Source: Mucilaginibacter frigoritolerans (GTDB lineage Bacteria; Bacteroidota; Bacteroidia; Sphingobacteriales; Sphingobacteriaceae). From it: 64,000 nucleotides of DNA. Position numbers and translations under genes: made by a program. The number at the start of each line of letters is the position of its first letter. The first letter of the stretch is position 1. The notes beneath the pieces are model-generated. The model was not told the DNA's origin, ran no database searches, and saw nothing but the letters and a program-made list of their open reading frames with translations. The stretch covers positions 118,473-182,472 of the forward strand of contig NZ_VLLI01000013.1 of assembly GCF_007830615.1 (NCBI RefSeq). The letters are read 5' to 3'. This document shows positions 44,968 to 54,047 of the stretch, piece by piece.

Positions 44968-46800
44968 TTGACTAAAGAAGGGCATATTACATCAAGCTGT
45001 GTAATCAGTAGTAATACGGTGTATAAGAATGGGAAACACCTTTTTATTAATACCGGCGCTGATGTGCCGGATTTTTTAAATTCCATTTATAAATATTTTG
45101 ATCTCAGTTATTCGCGTTTTTACAAAATGGATAGCCTGAGTAAATTAGGTTGGCTTGCTTCTGAAATTCTTTTAAAAGATACTTTTGAAAAAGATAAATA
45201 TAAGCCAGAAGATGTTGGCTTAATTCTCTCCAATGCTAATGCAAGTTTAGATACCGACATGAAATATTTAAATAGTGTTAGCGAAATACCAAGCCCCTCA
45301 CTATTTGTTTATACCTTACCCAATATTGTAACCGGAGAAATCTGTATCCGAAATAATTTTAAGGGAGAAGATGCCTTTTTTATTTTTGAAAATTTTAACG
45401 CCAGGTTTTTAGAAAATTACGTAAGTAATTTGTTAACGAGTGATATTTTACAAGCCTGTATCTGCGGATGGGTTGAATTGGTTGACGAAGATTATAAAGC
45501 CGCTCTTTTTTTGATAGAAAAGGACAAAAGTGATGAATCAATCTCTTTTACAAAAGAGCATTTGAATATGATATTTGATAATAAAAAAGCAGCTTCAGCT
45601 AATTTGCCTGAAGTTTATATAGCCGGAGTAGGTGTAATTTCAGCAATAGGAAACAATGTTGCTGAATGTATTACTGCATTTGAACACGAAAAAGCTGGAA
45701 TAGGCGATATTACGCACATGCAAACCATTCATCGTAATAAGTTACCTGTGGCTGAGGTGGGTTTTACCAACGAAGAACTTGCTCAAATAACTGGTTTGCC
45801 TGTTGATATCAGCCGAACAACTATGTTAGGCGTAATAGCTGCAAAAGAAGCATTGCAAGATGCTGCAATTCCTGATCTTTCTTCTTTACGGACTGGTTTT
45901 GTATCAGCTAATACCGTAGGAGGGATGGATAAAAGTGAGGCGTTTTTTATTCCATTTTTGGCAGATAATAAAAGAGGGAAATTAAGAAATGTGTTTGATC
46001 ATGAATGTGGTAGTGTAACTGAGGCCATTGCCGATGAGTTAAAAATTAAAGACTACATGACAACTATCAGTACCGCCTGTTCGTCATCGGCCAATTCGAT
46101 ATTTTATGGTGCAAGATTAATAAAAAATGGATTGCTTGATGTTGTAGTTGCCGGTGGTGCAGATGCTTTAACTAAATTTACCTTAAACGGCTTTAATACA
46201 CTGATGATTTTAGATAAAGGTTTCTGTAAACCATTTGATGAAAACCGTCAAGGCCTAAATTTGGGCGAAGGTGCAGGTTATGTGGTGCTTGTATCTGAAA
46301 AAGTAGCTAAGAATTTAAATAAGCAGCCTTATTGTAAATTAAGTGGTTATAATAATAGTAACGATGCATATCACCAAACAGCTTCATCACCTGATGGTAC
46401 CGGTTCTTACCTTGCTATGAAAGGTGCTTTGGAAAAAGCTAATCTGCAGCCCTCAGACATCGATTACATTAATTTACATGGCACCGGAACACCCAATAAT
46501 GATAGTGCCGAAGGAACTGCAGTAAAACGTTTATTTGATTCAGTATATCCGGCAATGAGCTCAACCAAGTCTTTTACCGGGCACACACTAGGGGCAAGTG
46601 GCGGTATTGAGGCTGTTTTTTCAGCATTGGCTGTAAAATATGGATTAATCTATCCAAATTTGAGGTTTGAAACGCAGATGAAGGAAGTGTCTTTTAGCCC
46701 TGAAACTAAATTTCAAAAAGGTAAGCAAATCAATCATGTAATGTCAAACTCTTTTGGGTTTGGCGGCAACTGTTCATCATTAATATTTTCGAAGATTTAA
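44968..46800 (+). CDS. Two-part beta-ketoacyl synthase: truncated thiolase-like domain fused to a full ketosynthase
   Basis: 610 residues. Residues about 1-205 resemble the short thiolase-like proteins of flexirubin loci (LILSNANASLDTD, SPSLFVYTLPNIVTGEICIR) and contain no ketosynthase triad. Residues about 215-610 are a complete KAS II-type enzyme with Cys in STACSSS (about 370), NLHGTGTP (about 504) and TGHTLGASG (about 539), so it should elongate the polyene. The start is TTG at 44968: a stop codon lies two codons upstream and the first in-frame ATG would delete about 50 plausible residues. The next gene follows after 1 bp and encodes a Cys-less partner. Confidence 0.85.
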   Translation: MTKEGHITSSCVISSNTVYKNGKHLFINTGADVPDFLNSIYKYFDLSYSRFYKMDSLSKLGWLASEILLKDTFEKDKYKPEDVGLILSNANASLDTDMKYLNSVSEIPSPSLFVYTLPNIVTGEICIRNNFKGEDAFFIFENFNARFLENYVSNLLTSDILQACICGWVELVDEDYKAALFLIEKDKSDESISFTKEHLNMIFDNKKAASANLPEVYIAGVGVISAIGNNVAECITAFEHEKAGIGDITHMQTIHRNKLPVAEVGFTNEELAQITGLPVDISRTTMLGVIAAKEALQDAAIPDLSSLRTGFVSANTVGGMDKSEAFFIPFLADNKRGKLRNVFDHECGSVTEAIADELKIKDYMTTISTACSSSANSIFYGARLIKNGLLDVVVAGGADALTKFTLNGFNTLMILDKGFCKPFDENRQGLNLGEGAGYVVLVSEKVAKNLNKQPYCKLSGYNNSNDAYHQTASSPDGTGSYLAMKGALEKANLQPSDIDYINLHGTGTPNNDSAEGTAVKRLFDSVYPAMSSTKSFTGHTLGASGGIEAVFSALAVKYGLIYPNLRFETQMKEVSFSPETKFQKGKQINHVMSNSFGFGGNCSSLIFSKI

Positions 46801-46801
46801 G

Positions 46802-47866
46802 ATGAAAATATACATCCGTTCAACAGCGGCAGTATCGCCGCAAAATACCTTCGGAAATGCTGATTTTTTAATAGAACCGGTCGAATATTACGGTACACGC
46901 CTGGCTGCAATTGAACCCGATTACAGCAAGTACATTGATCCGAAATCAATACGGCGGATGAGCCATGTAATTAAAATGGGGGTAGCTTCCGCTAAAGAAT
47001 GTTTAAATCAAGCCGGGGTTGAAATACCTGGAGCAATTATTACAGGTACAGCTTTTGGATGTTTGGAGGATACCGTGTCATTTTTAACAAGAGTGATTGA
47101 GATGGATGAAGAACTGTTACCCCCAACGGCTTTTATCCAGTCCACACACAATACGGTTGCAGCACAAATAGCTTTATTACTTAAATGTCATCAGTATAAT
47201 AACACTTTTGTACACAAAGGCATATCCTTTGAAAGCGCTTTGCTTGATGCCGTGATGCTTTTAAATGAAAACGAAGCGGATAACGTATTGGTAGGAGGGA
47301 CAGAGGAGCTTACAGATGCCAGTTTTGCCATTTTAACCCGCTTAAGCTTATATAAAAGATGGCCGGTGGATAATTTATCCATTTTTAACACCCGGTCAAA
47401 AGGCTCAATAGGAGGAGAGGGAGCGGTTTTCTTTTTATTGACAGACAAGGAAAATGAAACAAATTTGGCAGAGTTTAAAGGTGTACAAACCTTTTACAAA
47501 CCCGAAAATATAGAAGAAGTTGAAAAAAAGATCATTTCCTTTTTAAAACAATACGATTTAAAAATAGAGGACATAGATTTAGTAATTACAGGTAAAAATG
47601 GCGATTTGAAAAATGATGATATTTATGATCAGCTTAATCAATCGGTGTTTAGCAATGTTTCACTGGCAAACTTTAAACATTTATGTGGTGAGTATCCAAC
47701 AGCTTCGTCTTTTGGTTTGTGGCTAGCAGCAAATATCATTAAAAAAGGCGATGTGCCTGCCATTGTAATTGAAGACGAAGTAAAGACAGATCCCCCTAAA
47801 AATGTATTAATCTACAATCACTACTTTAATACTTATCACTCCTTAATGCTGTTAACAGCTTGTTAA
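46802..47866 (+). CDS. Ketosynthase-like protein lacking the active-site cysteine (chain-length-factor-like)
   Basis: 354 residues with a thiolase-type fold, including LPPTAFIQSTHNTVAAQIA and GGEGAVFFLL. At the place of the nucleophilic Cys the sequence reads FVHKGISFESALLDA (about 139), with no Cys, and the two His motifs are not recognisable (CGEYPTASSFG near the C-terminus replaces GHxxGA). The protein should therefore not condense on its own. By analogy with type II PKS and with the aryl-polyene ApeO-ApeC pair, it is probably the chain-length partner of the ketosynthase encoded 1 bp upstream; this is inference. Confidence 0.8.
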   Translation: MKIYIRSTAAVSPQNTFGNADFLIEPVEYYGTRLAAIEPDYSKYIDPKSIRRMSHVIKMGVASAKECLNQAGVEIPGAIITGTAFGCLEDTVSFLTRVIEMDEELLPPTAFIQSTHNTVAAQIALLLKCHQYNNTFVHKGISFESALLDAVMLLNENEADNVLVGGTEELTDASFAILTRLSLYKRWPVDNLSIFNTRSKGSIGGEGAVFFLLTDKENETNLAEFKGVQTFYKPENIEEVEKKIISFLKQYDLKIEDIDLVITGKNGDLKNDDIYDQLNQSVFSNVSLANFKHLCGEYPTASSFGLWLAANIIKKGDVPAIVIEDEVKTDPPKNVLIYNHYFNTYHSLMLLTAC

Positions 47867-47869
47867 AAT

Positions 47870-48241
47870 ATGATGCTGATAGGCAATTTCTATAAAATAA
47901 CCTCAAAGAGTGAAAAGGAAGGGGCAATTGATGTTATCCTGGAGGTAGACAAACACCATTCAATTTTTGAGGGGCATTTTCCGGGACAGCCGGTATTGCC
48001 TGGTGCTGTGATGTTGCAGATGATTAAAGAGGTTTTGGAAAGTTCACTCCATTACTCCATCCGTTTAAAAAAAGCGGATCAAATTAAGTTCTTAGGCTTA
48101 ATTGATCCGCAAATTGACAGTGTATTGAAACTAAGTTTGTCTTATAATATAGATGACAGTGGCCTTTTAAATGTTATAGCCAGTCTTGTTTTTCAAAATA
48201 ACACTAGTTTGAAGTTTAAAGGTGCCTTTTTCAAATTATAA
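47870..48241 (+). CDS. FabZ/ApeI-like hotdog dehydratase
   Basis: 123 residues of a single hotdog domain with the active-site segment EGHFPGQPVLPGAVMLQMI (about 34-52), where the His and the downstream helix match FabZ. It would dehydrate beta-hydroxyacyl-ACP intermediates. The start is one of two consecutive-in-frame ATGs (47870 or 47873), 3 bp after the ketosynthase-like gene. It converges with the ACP gene, with only 6 bp between the stops. Confidence 0.85.
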   Translation: MMLIGNFYKITSKSEKEGAIDVILEVDKHHSIFEGHFPGQPVLPGAVMLQMIKEVLESSLHYSIRLKKADQIKFLGLIDPQIDSVLKLSLSYNIDDSGLLNVIASLVFQNNTSLKFKGAFFKL

Positions 48242-48247
48242 TCAGCA

Positions 48248-48517
48248 TTATTTAGTTCTGTTTTGTTCAATGTAATCTACCATTGTATTTACATCTACCA
48301 ATACTTTACGACCTTCTTTTGGATCCTGGATATTGATGCCGTATTCTTTTTTAAGTAATACAATTAATTCAAGCGAATCAATAGAGTCCAGGCCTAATCC
48401 CTCGCCAAATAAAGGTTCATCATCCTTAATTTCCTCGGCAGTTAAAGGTGTAAGGTTAAGAAATGATATGATCTGAGTTTTTAATTGTTTTTTTAATGAT
48501 TCTTTTTCCACGCGCAA
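48248..48517 (-). CDS. Acyl carrier protein
   Basis: 89 residues, mostly helical and acidic. The phosphopantetheine serine is in GLGLDSIDSLEL (about 43), the canonical DSI/DSL motif. The start is either TTG at 48517, directly after the ABC permease stop, or GTG at 48511; no ATG is available upstream of the conserved part. It is the last gene of the divergent minus-strand pigment operon that begins near 54.5 kb. It probably carries the growing polyene or resorcinol acyl chain. Confidence 0.9.
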   Translation of the reverse strand: MRVEKESLKKQLKTQIISFLNLTPLTAEEIKDDEPLFGEGLGLDSIDSLELIVLLKKEYGINIQDPKEGRKVLVDVNTMVDYIEQNRTK

Positions 48518-49798
48518 TTATATTAAATTTTTTCTTTTCAAACCTAAGTATGTTACAGCTTGTATAATCACTGTAATGGTAAACAATGCAATCAGGTTAC
48601 CTGCAATGTCTTTTAATTTCCCGTTTTCGAGGAATAAAGTATAATAAGCCTCCAAACACCAATGCATCGGCGAAAGGTTAGCAGCAGATTTAAACGTGCC
48701 CTGCATGGCAAAACTAGGCACCATTAATCCGCCTACTGCAGCCAAAATTACAATCGATACTGCTCCAAAACCATTAGCCTGTTCTTGTGTATCAGCAAAT
48801 ACTCCCACGCAAATAGCATAGCTCACAGCACACCAGCCACAAATTAAGGTGGTGATTACCAATGCGCCTATATCAGCAGGCAAGTTTAATGCCGGCAAAT
48901 TCATAAAAGGAAATAGCCATATTCCAATGGAGAAGATGATCAGCGCCTGCAGCATAGTAACCCCCATGTAGGTAATTTGCTTAGAAAACAAACCGACAGC
49001 ATAATTGGTAGGCAACGTTTTTAACCGGATAAAGCTTCCGCTCACTTTTTCCCTTACCACGCTTCCTCCTAACGACATAATAACAAAGAACATGGCAAAG
49101 ATAGTCCATGCCGGAACATTATGCTGGGTTGCATTTGGCGTTCTCCGCGTACCATCCTTTGAAACCGGGACCTCATTTATGGTTGTCCGGTTATTTAGCA
49201 TTTCGTTTTCCAGCTTTTCTGACAATTGTTTTTCGTTAATGGAGTAATACAATGTCCTTAAAGTTTCACGGCTCTCAACCATTTGCAAGGCACTTTGTAA
49301 GGCCCCTTTTACCGATAAACGGAGTGATTCCTGTAAAATGGGATTGTAGTATATGGTTAGCGGATCAATATTAGCATCAGCATTTTTAGTGGTGTCACCT
49401 TCAAGCCCAAAACTATTCATGGCTTTGCCCGCAACATGTTTTGATTTTGCTGATACTTTTGCCGAAAAATCTTTTGGGATAACTACACCCAGCATGGCAT
49501 CTTTATTATGCATTGCATCGGCAATTAAAGCTTCATTTTTTGTATCAGGTGTTAATAATACCTTAAACATGCCGATTTTACTGAGCGCCGATACCAGTTG
49601 TTTACTGGCATCACCGGTATCCTGGTTACTGATCAGGATAGGTAGCTTGTTTTTATTAACCAGCTGAAAGGTACTGTTTTGAATACTGGTTACTACAATT
49701 ACCAATAAAATGGGCATAACAAACATTAACGCTATCCCTACCTTATCGCGCAGCAATATTCTGACATCTTTTTTTATGGTGATCCAAAGTTTAAACAT
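48518..49798 (-). CDS. ABC-2 type transporter permease
   Basis: 426 residues with one N-terminal helix (about 22-42), a large extracytoplasmic domain (about 45-235) and five helices in the C-terminal half (about 235-420). This is the YhgE/ABC-2 layout of drug and lipid exporters. It starts one base before the end of the ATPase gene, so the pair is translated together. In flexirubin loci such an exporter may move pigment or precursors towards the outer membrane; direct evidence cannot be read from sequence. Confidence 0.88.
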   Translation of the reverse strand: MFKLWITIKKDVRILLRDKVGIALMFVMPILLVIVVTSIQNSTFQLVNKNKLPILISNQDTGDASKQLVSALSKIGMFKVLLTPDTKNEALIADAMHNKDAMLGVVIPKDFSAKVSAKSKHVAGKAMNSFGLEGDTTKNADANIDPLTIYYNPILQESLRLSVKGALQSALQMVESRETLRTLYYSINEKQLSEKLENEMLNNRTTINEVPVSKDGTRRTPNATQHNVPAWTIFAMFFVIMSLGGSVVREKVSGSFIRLKTLPTNYAVGLFSKQITYMGVTMLQALIIFSIGIWLFPFMNLPALNLPADIGALVITTLICGWCAVSYAICVGVFADTQEQANGFGAVSIVILAAVGGLMVPSFAMQGTFKSAANLSPMHWCLEAYYTLFLENGKLKDIAGNLIALFTITVIIQAVTYLGLKRKNLI

Positions 49799-50553
49799 CA
49801 GTCTCTGTATTCTTTACCTGTTAAATCAATAAACAATTCTTCCAGTGTGTTATGCTGATGTTCTTTCAGCAGGGAATGTATATTACCCTGGGTGATAATT
49901 TTTCTATCATCTAACAAAGCAACCTGCTCACATAAACCTTCAGCCTCACTTAGCTGATGGGACGTGTAAATTAAAGTTGTGCCGCTTTCGTTAAGTATTT
50001 TTAAGTAATTGATAATAGCATGCCGGGTTTGCACATCAACACCAACGGTTGGCTCATCCAAAAATAAAACCGGTGGATTATGAATCACTCCTATTGCCAA
50101 ATTAACCCTTCTTTTCATCCCGCCCGAAAACTTTTGAACCTGTTTATTCCGCACATCATCCAATCCCAGAATATCTAATAGTTCATCAATTCTTTGATTA
50201 ATCTGCTGCTTGTTTAAGCCAGACCATGCGCCAAAAAACTCCAGATTTTCAACCGGGGACAATTCCTGATAAAAGGAGAAATCTTGGGGTACAAATCCAA
50301 AAAGCTTGCTAACGGTATTATTGTGCTTGTTTACATCATGTCCTAATAAAGATATGCTGCCTTTGTTAACTTTAAGCAAACCTGTCATCAGGTTCATTAA
50401 AGTAGTTTTACCGGCACCATTGGGCCCAAATAAGCCAAAACGTTCGCCTTTTGCAATCTTTAAGTTGAGTTGCGTAAATGACACTTCAGGATTATCAGGA
50501 TAACCGAATTCTATGTCATTAATATTTACCGCATAAGTTTCCGCTATTGCCAT
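49798..50553 (-). CDS. ABC transporter ATP-binding protein
   Basis: 251 residues. Walker A GPNGAGKTT (about 42), Q-loop FVPQDFSFY, signature FSGGMKRRV (about 143), Walker B VLFLDEPTVGVD (about 162) and switch His in YTSHQLSEAE are all present. It energises the permease encoded immediately downstream. The closest group is the ABC-2 exporters (CcmA/drug type). The gene overlaps the BtrH-like gene by 10 bp. Confidence 0.95.
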   Translation of the reverse strand: MAIAETYAVNINDIEFGYPDNPEVSFTQLNLKIAKGERFGLFGPNGAGKTTLMNLMTGLLKVNKGSISLLGHDVNKHNNTVSKLFGFVPQDFSFYQELSPVENLEFFGAWSGLNKQQINQRIDELLDILGLDDVRNKQVQKFSGGMKRRVNLAIGVIHNPPVLFLDEPTVGVDVQTRHAIINYLKILNESGTTLIYTSHQLSEAEGLCEQVALLDDRKIITQGNIHSLLKEHQHNTLEELFIDLTGKEYRD

Positions 50554-51563
50554 TTTATATTTTTCAACGCCGTAAAGGCTTTATACTCTATATCGGCAAT
50601 TTCAATCAAATAGTTGCCCATGGTATTAAAATCTTCCTGGCTACCAAGCCTTCCCTTGTAAATACCGGCTGCCTGAACAGCTGCTGTACGCCATAGATCG
50701 CCTGATTCGGTAAACATTTTTGATATTTCCAACAATTCATCAATAGGATGGTAGGTGTATGCTTCCTGTAAAAAAGCTGCATAAATATACCGGAATCCAC
50801 CTCCGCCGGTACCTATTTCTTCTTGCATGCGTACCAGTTGCGCCAGATATAAACCCGCTTGCTTTAAACCTAATTTATCGCGCCATTGTTTTATTTTGTT
50901 GCCTGTATACCTTATTCCTTTTACCCCAACAAAAGGGAAAGGGATATTGAGCATTTCGCGCACATTTTTCTTTATGCCGCTTACAATTGCTTTTTTTATC
51001 TGGTTTTCTGTAATTAAAGCTCCTGTTTGCGGATAATAGATTTGCCCTTTGGGAGATAAGGTGCCTTTTGCAAAACGAACCCGTTCCAATTCATAAGTGC
51101 TTAAACTGGTTGTTTTTTCCATAACCGGATCGCTGATCAGGTAATTATCATCCTCTTTTCCATAAACAATTAGGTTATGGGCATTAAAGTGAAAGCGGTA
51201 TTCTTTTGGAAAATAAGTTAAATAATATACCCCAACCTGGCAGCCCACGGGGTGTCCCCCATTTAAACAATCATTTAAAAATGCTTCAGCCTTTTGTTTT
51301 GAGCTGAATTTTTGGCGCACAACAGGTATTTCCAGAGCGTTGCAAGTTCTTTTAAAAATAAGCCCAGGCATTGGCCGAAAGGCAATAACCGGCCCGTTGT
51401 TGATTTTTAAAAGAGGAATATAAACGTAAAATAAACCCGAACCTATACCAAAAGCCAGGGGCTCTGTTATTTGATTAATGCCGATGTTTTTTAATAAGCT
51501 CCTCGTTACCCCGTTTTCGCAATGTGCAGACTGAAGATGTTCAAAATTAAGCTTCATGCACAT
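50544..51563 (-). CDS. BtrH N-terminal / DUF4872 domain protein
   Basis: 339 residues. The N-terminal half resembles BtrH, a papain-like acyltransferase or peptidase in butirosin synthesis: HCENGVTRSLLKN (Cys about 15), HFNAHNLIVYG (His about 128) and a following Asp (ISDPV) form a possible Cys-His-Asp triad. The C-terminal half (about 180-339) matches what I know as DUF4872. Such genes recur in flexirubin loci, where the role is unknown; transfer of an acyl group from an ACP is a reasonable guess. It overlaps its neighbours by 10 and 17 bp. Confidence 0.8.
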   Translation of the reverse strand: MCMKLNFEHLQSAHCENGVTRSLLKNIGINQITEPLAFGIGSGLFYVYIPLLKINNGPVIAFRPMPGLIFKRTCNALEIPVVRQKFSSKQKAEAFLNDCLNGGHPVGCQVGVYYLTYFPKEYRFHFNAHNLIVYGKEDDNYLISDPVMEKTTSLSTYELERVRFAKGTLSPKGQIYYPQTGALITENQIKKAIVSGIKKNVREMLNIPFPFVGVKGIRYTGNKIKQWRDKLGLKQAGLYLAQLVRMQEEIGTGGGGFRYIYAAFLQEAYTYHPIDELLEISKMFTESGDLWRTAAVQAAGIYKGRLGSQEDFNTMGNYLIEIADIEYKAFTALKNIKWQ

Positions 51564-51954
51564 TTATATTTTTAAGATCATCAATAGTCACATTAAAAAC
51601 CTCAGCGTATCGCTGAAGCTTTTTATCAGATAGTTTTTTAAATATTTCGGGCTTAAGGTGCCTTTTAACCTGCCATTTCCAGAGACCAGCGTAGCCTGCT
51701 AAGATTTCGGCATCCATTAAACTTTTTTCCATGAAAAAAAGCAGGGGACTGGCTTCATTATTTAATACTTTTTGCCTTGCAATACTTACCCGCGTCTCAA
51801 TTTCTTCCCAATGGGTATCAAGAGCGGTGATTTTAATATCCCATCCCTTGCTTAGTTCCGTAACGTATTTACCAGATTTGTCTGTAGCATAGCAAACCTC
51901 TTTGGTTATTTTACCAAGAGAGCTTAAATCCTGCGGTACATCTTCTTTCTTCAT
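51547..51954 (-). CDS. Conserved hypothetical protein of flexirubin loci
   Basis: 135 residues, mostly alpha-helical, soluble, with a charged N-terminus and a tryptophan-rich AGLWKWQVKRHLKPE segment near residue 92 followed by a helical C-terminus. I recognise no domain. A protein of this size and pattern accompanies the BtrH-like gene and DarB in flexirubin loci that I know, so a role in pigment assembly is likely. It overlaps the BtrH-like gene by 17 bp and follows darB by 32 bp. Confidence 0.75.
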   Translation of the reverse strand: MKKEDVPQDLSSLGKITKEVCYATDKSGKYVTELSKGWDIKITALDTHWEEIETRVSIARQKVLNNEASPLLFFMEKSLMDAEILAGYAGLWKWQVKRHLKPEIFKKLSDKKLQRYAEVFNVTIDDLKNINVHEA

Positions 51955-51986
51955 GGTAATTGAATATAGCCTAATGTTCTGTTTAA

Positions 51987-53135
51987 TTAAACAACAGTAA
52001 GCATTGCATACATATACGAGAATCGTGCACTTTCAGGTACCAATAATAATAACCTTTCGCCTTTTTTTAGTTTTCCGCTATTGAAAAGCTCATTAATCAT
52101 CAGGAAAATTGACGCTGCTCCAACATTGCCAACTGTGTATAAATTAATAAACCATTTCTCGTAAGGGATACCACCCCCATAAATCTCTACCATATCATAA
52201 ATTTTGGGTCGGAAGAAATCGCTGGAAATGTGTGGCAGGAAATAATCAATGTCTTTAGCTGTAATACCGCGACGTTCCAAAATCTCTTTTATTTTTTTCC
52301 CGCCCAAAGGCACTATATTATCGCTTAATAAGGTGATATCCTGTTTTACGCTAAATACAGATTTATTCTTAATCTCTTCTGGCGTGTAATCCATAAATCC
52401 CTTTAAGTTGCCGTCTTCCATCTTTTCAGCACCCATGTACATACAAGTCTGCATTTCATTTGCGTAGGATACACCTTCAATCCAATCTAATCTCAAACTA
52501 ATGCCATTTTCATTTGGCTTGTCAGACATTAAAAAAGCTGATGCGCCATCTGATAACATCCATCTTAAAAAGTCCTTTTGAAAAGCGATGTAGGGGTTAT
52601 CACTCAGTTCTTTTAATTTTTGGGCTTCATCTTCGAATACATCTGATACCAGCAGGCCCGAAAATCTTTCAGATCCGGTTGCCACAGCCAATTTTACATC
52701 GCCTGTACGGATAGCCATGTAAGCATATTTAATAGCATGCATACCGGCACAACACACACCCGAAGGTGAAACTACTTCAATAGCTTCGGCTTCTGGAAGC
52801 CAACCATGCGTCATCACACCGTGGCTTGGCATTACCTGGTCTGGGCAGGAAGTACCGCAGGAGAGTAAATCAAGTTCTTTTATTTTATCAGGATTATCCT
52901 TAAACAATTCTTTAACGGCCAATGCCGTCATTTGAGCATTGGTATGGGTTGATTTTCCTCCTTTTGTTAATGCATAATAGCGATTTTTTATCCCATTATT
53001 GCGCAATACAATTGGTTTTGATTTGGAAGGTTTGCCATTAATATAGCCCAGGTATAATTCCATATCCTCATTTGGAACGGGGTTATTAGGAAAAAAGGCC
53101 GAGGTGCTATTGATGTAAACTTCTGTAGCAGACAT
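51987..53135 (-). CDS. darB: Ketosynthase III of dialkylresorcinol synthesis (DarB-like)
   Basis: 382 residues with a FabH/thiolase fold: nucleophile Cys in SGVCCAGMHA (about 126), His in YFLPHISSDF (about 297) and a GNVGAAS motif where FabH has GNTSAAS. DarB condenses a beta-ketoacyl thioester with a second acyl chain to give a cyclohexanedione precursor of dialkylresorcinol, the alkyl-aromatic half of flexirubin. The gene sits next to a darA-like gene, 11 bp apart on the same strand, which strongly supports the assignment. Confidence 0.9.
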   Translation of the reverse strand: MSATEVYINSTSAFFPNNPVPNEDMELYLGYINGKPSKSKPIVLRNNGIKNRYYALTKGGKSTHTNAQMTALAVKELFKDNPDKIKELDLLSCGTSCPDQVMPSHGVMTHGWLPEAEAIEVVSPSGVCCAGMHAIKYAYMAIRTGDVKLAVATGSERFSGLLVSDVFEDEAQKLKELSDNPYIAFQKDFLRWMLSDGASAFLMSDKPNENGISLRLDWIEGVSYANEMQTCMYMGAEKMEDGNLKGFMDYTPEEIKNKSVFSVKQDITLLSDNIVPLGGKKIKEILERRGITAKDIDYFLPHISSDFFRPKIYDMVEIYGGGIPYEKWFINLYTVGNVGAASIFLMINELFNSGKLKKGERLLLLVPESARFSYMYAMLTVV

Positions 53136-53146
53136 ATATAAGATAT

Positions 53147-54046
53147 TTAATTTAAGTTTAAATAATATTGTTTTTTAGCTCTGATCCGGCGGGGCGAAAA
53201 TAGTTTAAAAAATATTGCATCAATAGTAAGAATTATTGGTGCGCCCACAAAAAATGCAATAACCAGATAATACTTGAATAATTTAATCCATGGCCCCCTG
53301 TTTTTCTTTTTGGCTATCATATTAGCCCAAAACCTGAATATTTTGCCGGCAACGGATTCAATTACCATTAAATTATAGTTTAATTTAACGGCACCGTCAC
53401 TATCCATTTCCTGCTGTAAACTATCCCAATTGTTTGTATTTAAATGGTTTAAAACATGCTTGCCAAATACGTTGGTGTGATGTATGTCAGCTTCCTGAAC
53501 ACCCGGAGGGGGGAAAATGTTTAGATATTTATCTTTTTTACCATGAAGCATCCAGTGGAAGATAGTAACAAAACTAATTGGATTGGGATGGGTATCCACC
53601 AATGCCACATTCCCAACAATTTTGGCACCTGTGGCGTGGATTAGTTTTTTAACCCTTACAAATGCATTTAACCACATATTGCGTGCACCGGTAATGGTTA
53701 TTACAGGTGTATCGCTTAATATTTCAGTTAATTTGGGCTCATGCATTAATGAGTTAAAGGGGATACTTGGCGATAAAAACCATGCCTGGTAACCCAAAAT
53801 AACTAAATCATATTTGCTTCGTTTTAAGTCAAATGGGGCCAGTTCTGCAGGTACATCCAATACACAATCAGGCATCACACTAAAAAAACTATTGGCTGTC
53901 CACGGAAACGGATAGTTTTCTTTTAGGTTGACCCGCACTTTTTCAACAGATATGCCAGCATCAACAAGTGGTGCTGTAAAATGATCAATAATTTCACCCA
54001 ACTGGCCTGATTGTGAAAAATAAATAGCCAATATTTTTTTACTCAT
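53147..54046 (-). CDS. darA: Dialkylresorcinol aromatase/condensing enzyme (DarA-like)
   Basis: 299 residues. The first 200 are flavodoxin-like (ILAIYFSQSGQLGEI phosphate loop, then VILGYQAWFLSPSIPFNSLM), as in DarA, which aromatises the cyclohexanedione made by DarB to a resorcinol. A C-terminal helix (about 265-285) followed by basic residues suggests membrane association. It is placed one gene upstream of darB and 1 bp after the small exported protein. Confidence 0.9.
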   Translation of the reverse strand: MSKKILAIYFSQSGQLGEIIDHFTAPLVDAGISVEKVRVNLKENYPFPWTANSFFSVMPDCVLDVPAELAPFDLKRSKYDLVILGYQAWFLSPSIPFNSLMHEPKLTEILSDTPVITITGARNMWLNAFVRVKKLIHATGAKIVGNVALVDTHPNPISFVTIFHWMLHGKKDKYLNIFPPPGVQEADIHHTNVFGKHVLNHLNTNNWDSLQQEMDSDGAVKLNYNLMVIESVAGKIFRFWANMIAKKKNRGPWIKLFKYYLVIAFFVGAPIILTIDAIFFKLFSPRRIRAKKQYYLNLN

Positions 54047-54047
54047 G

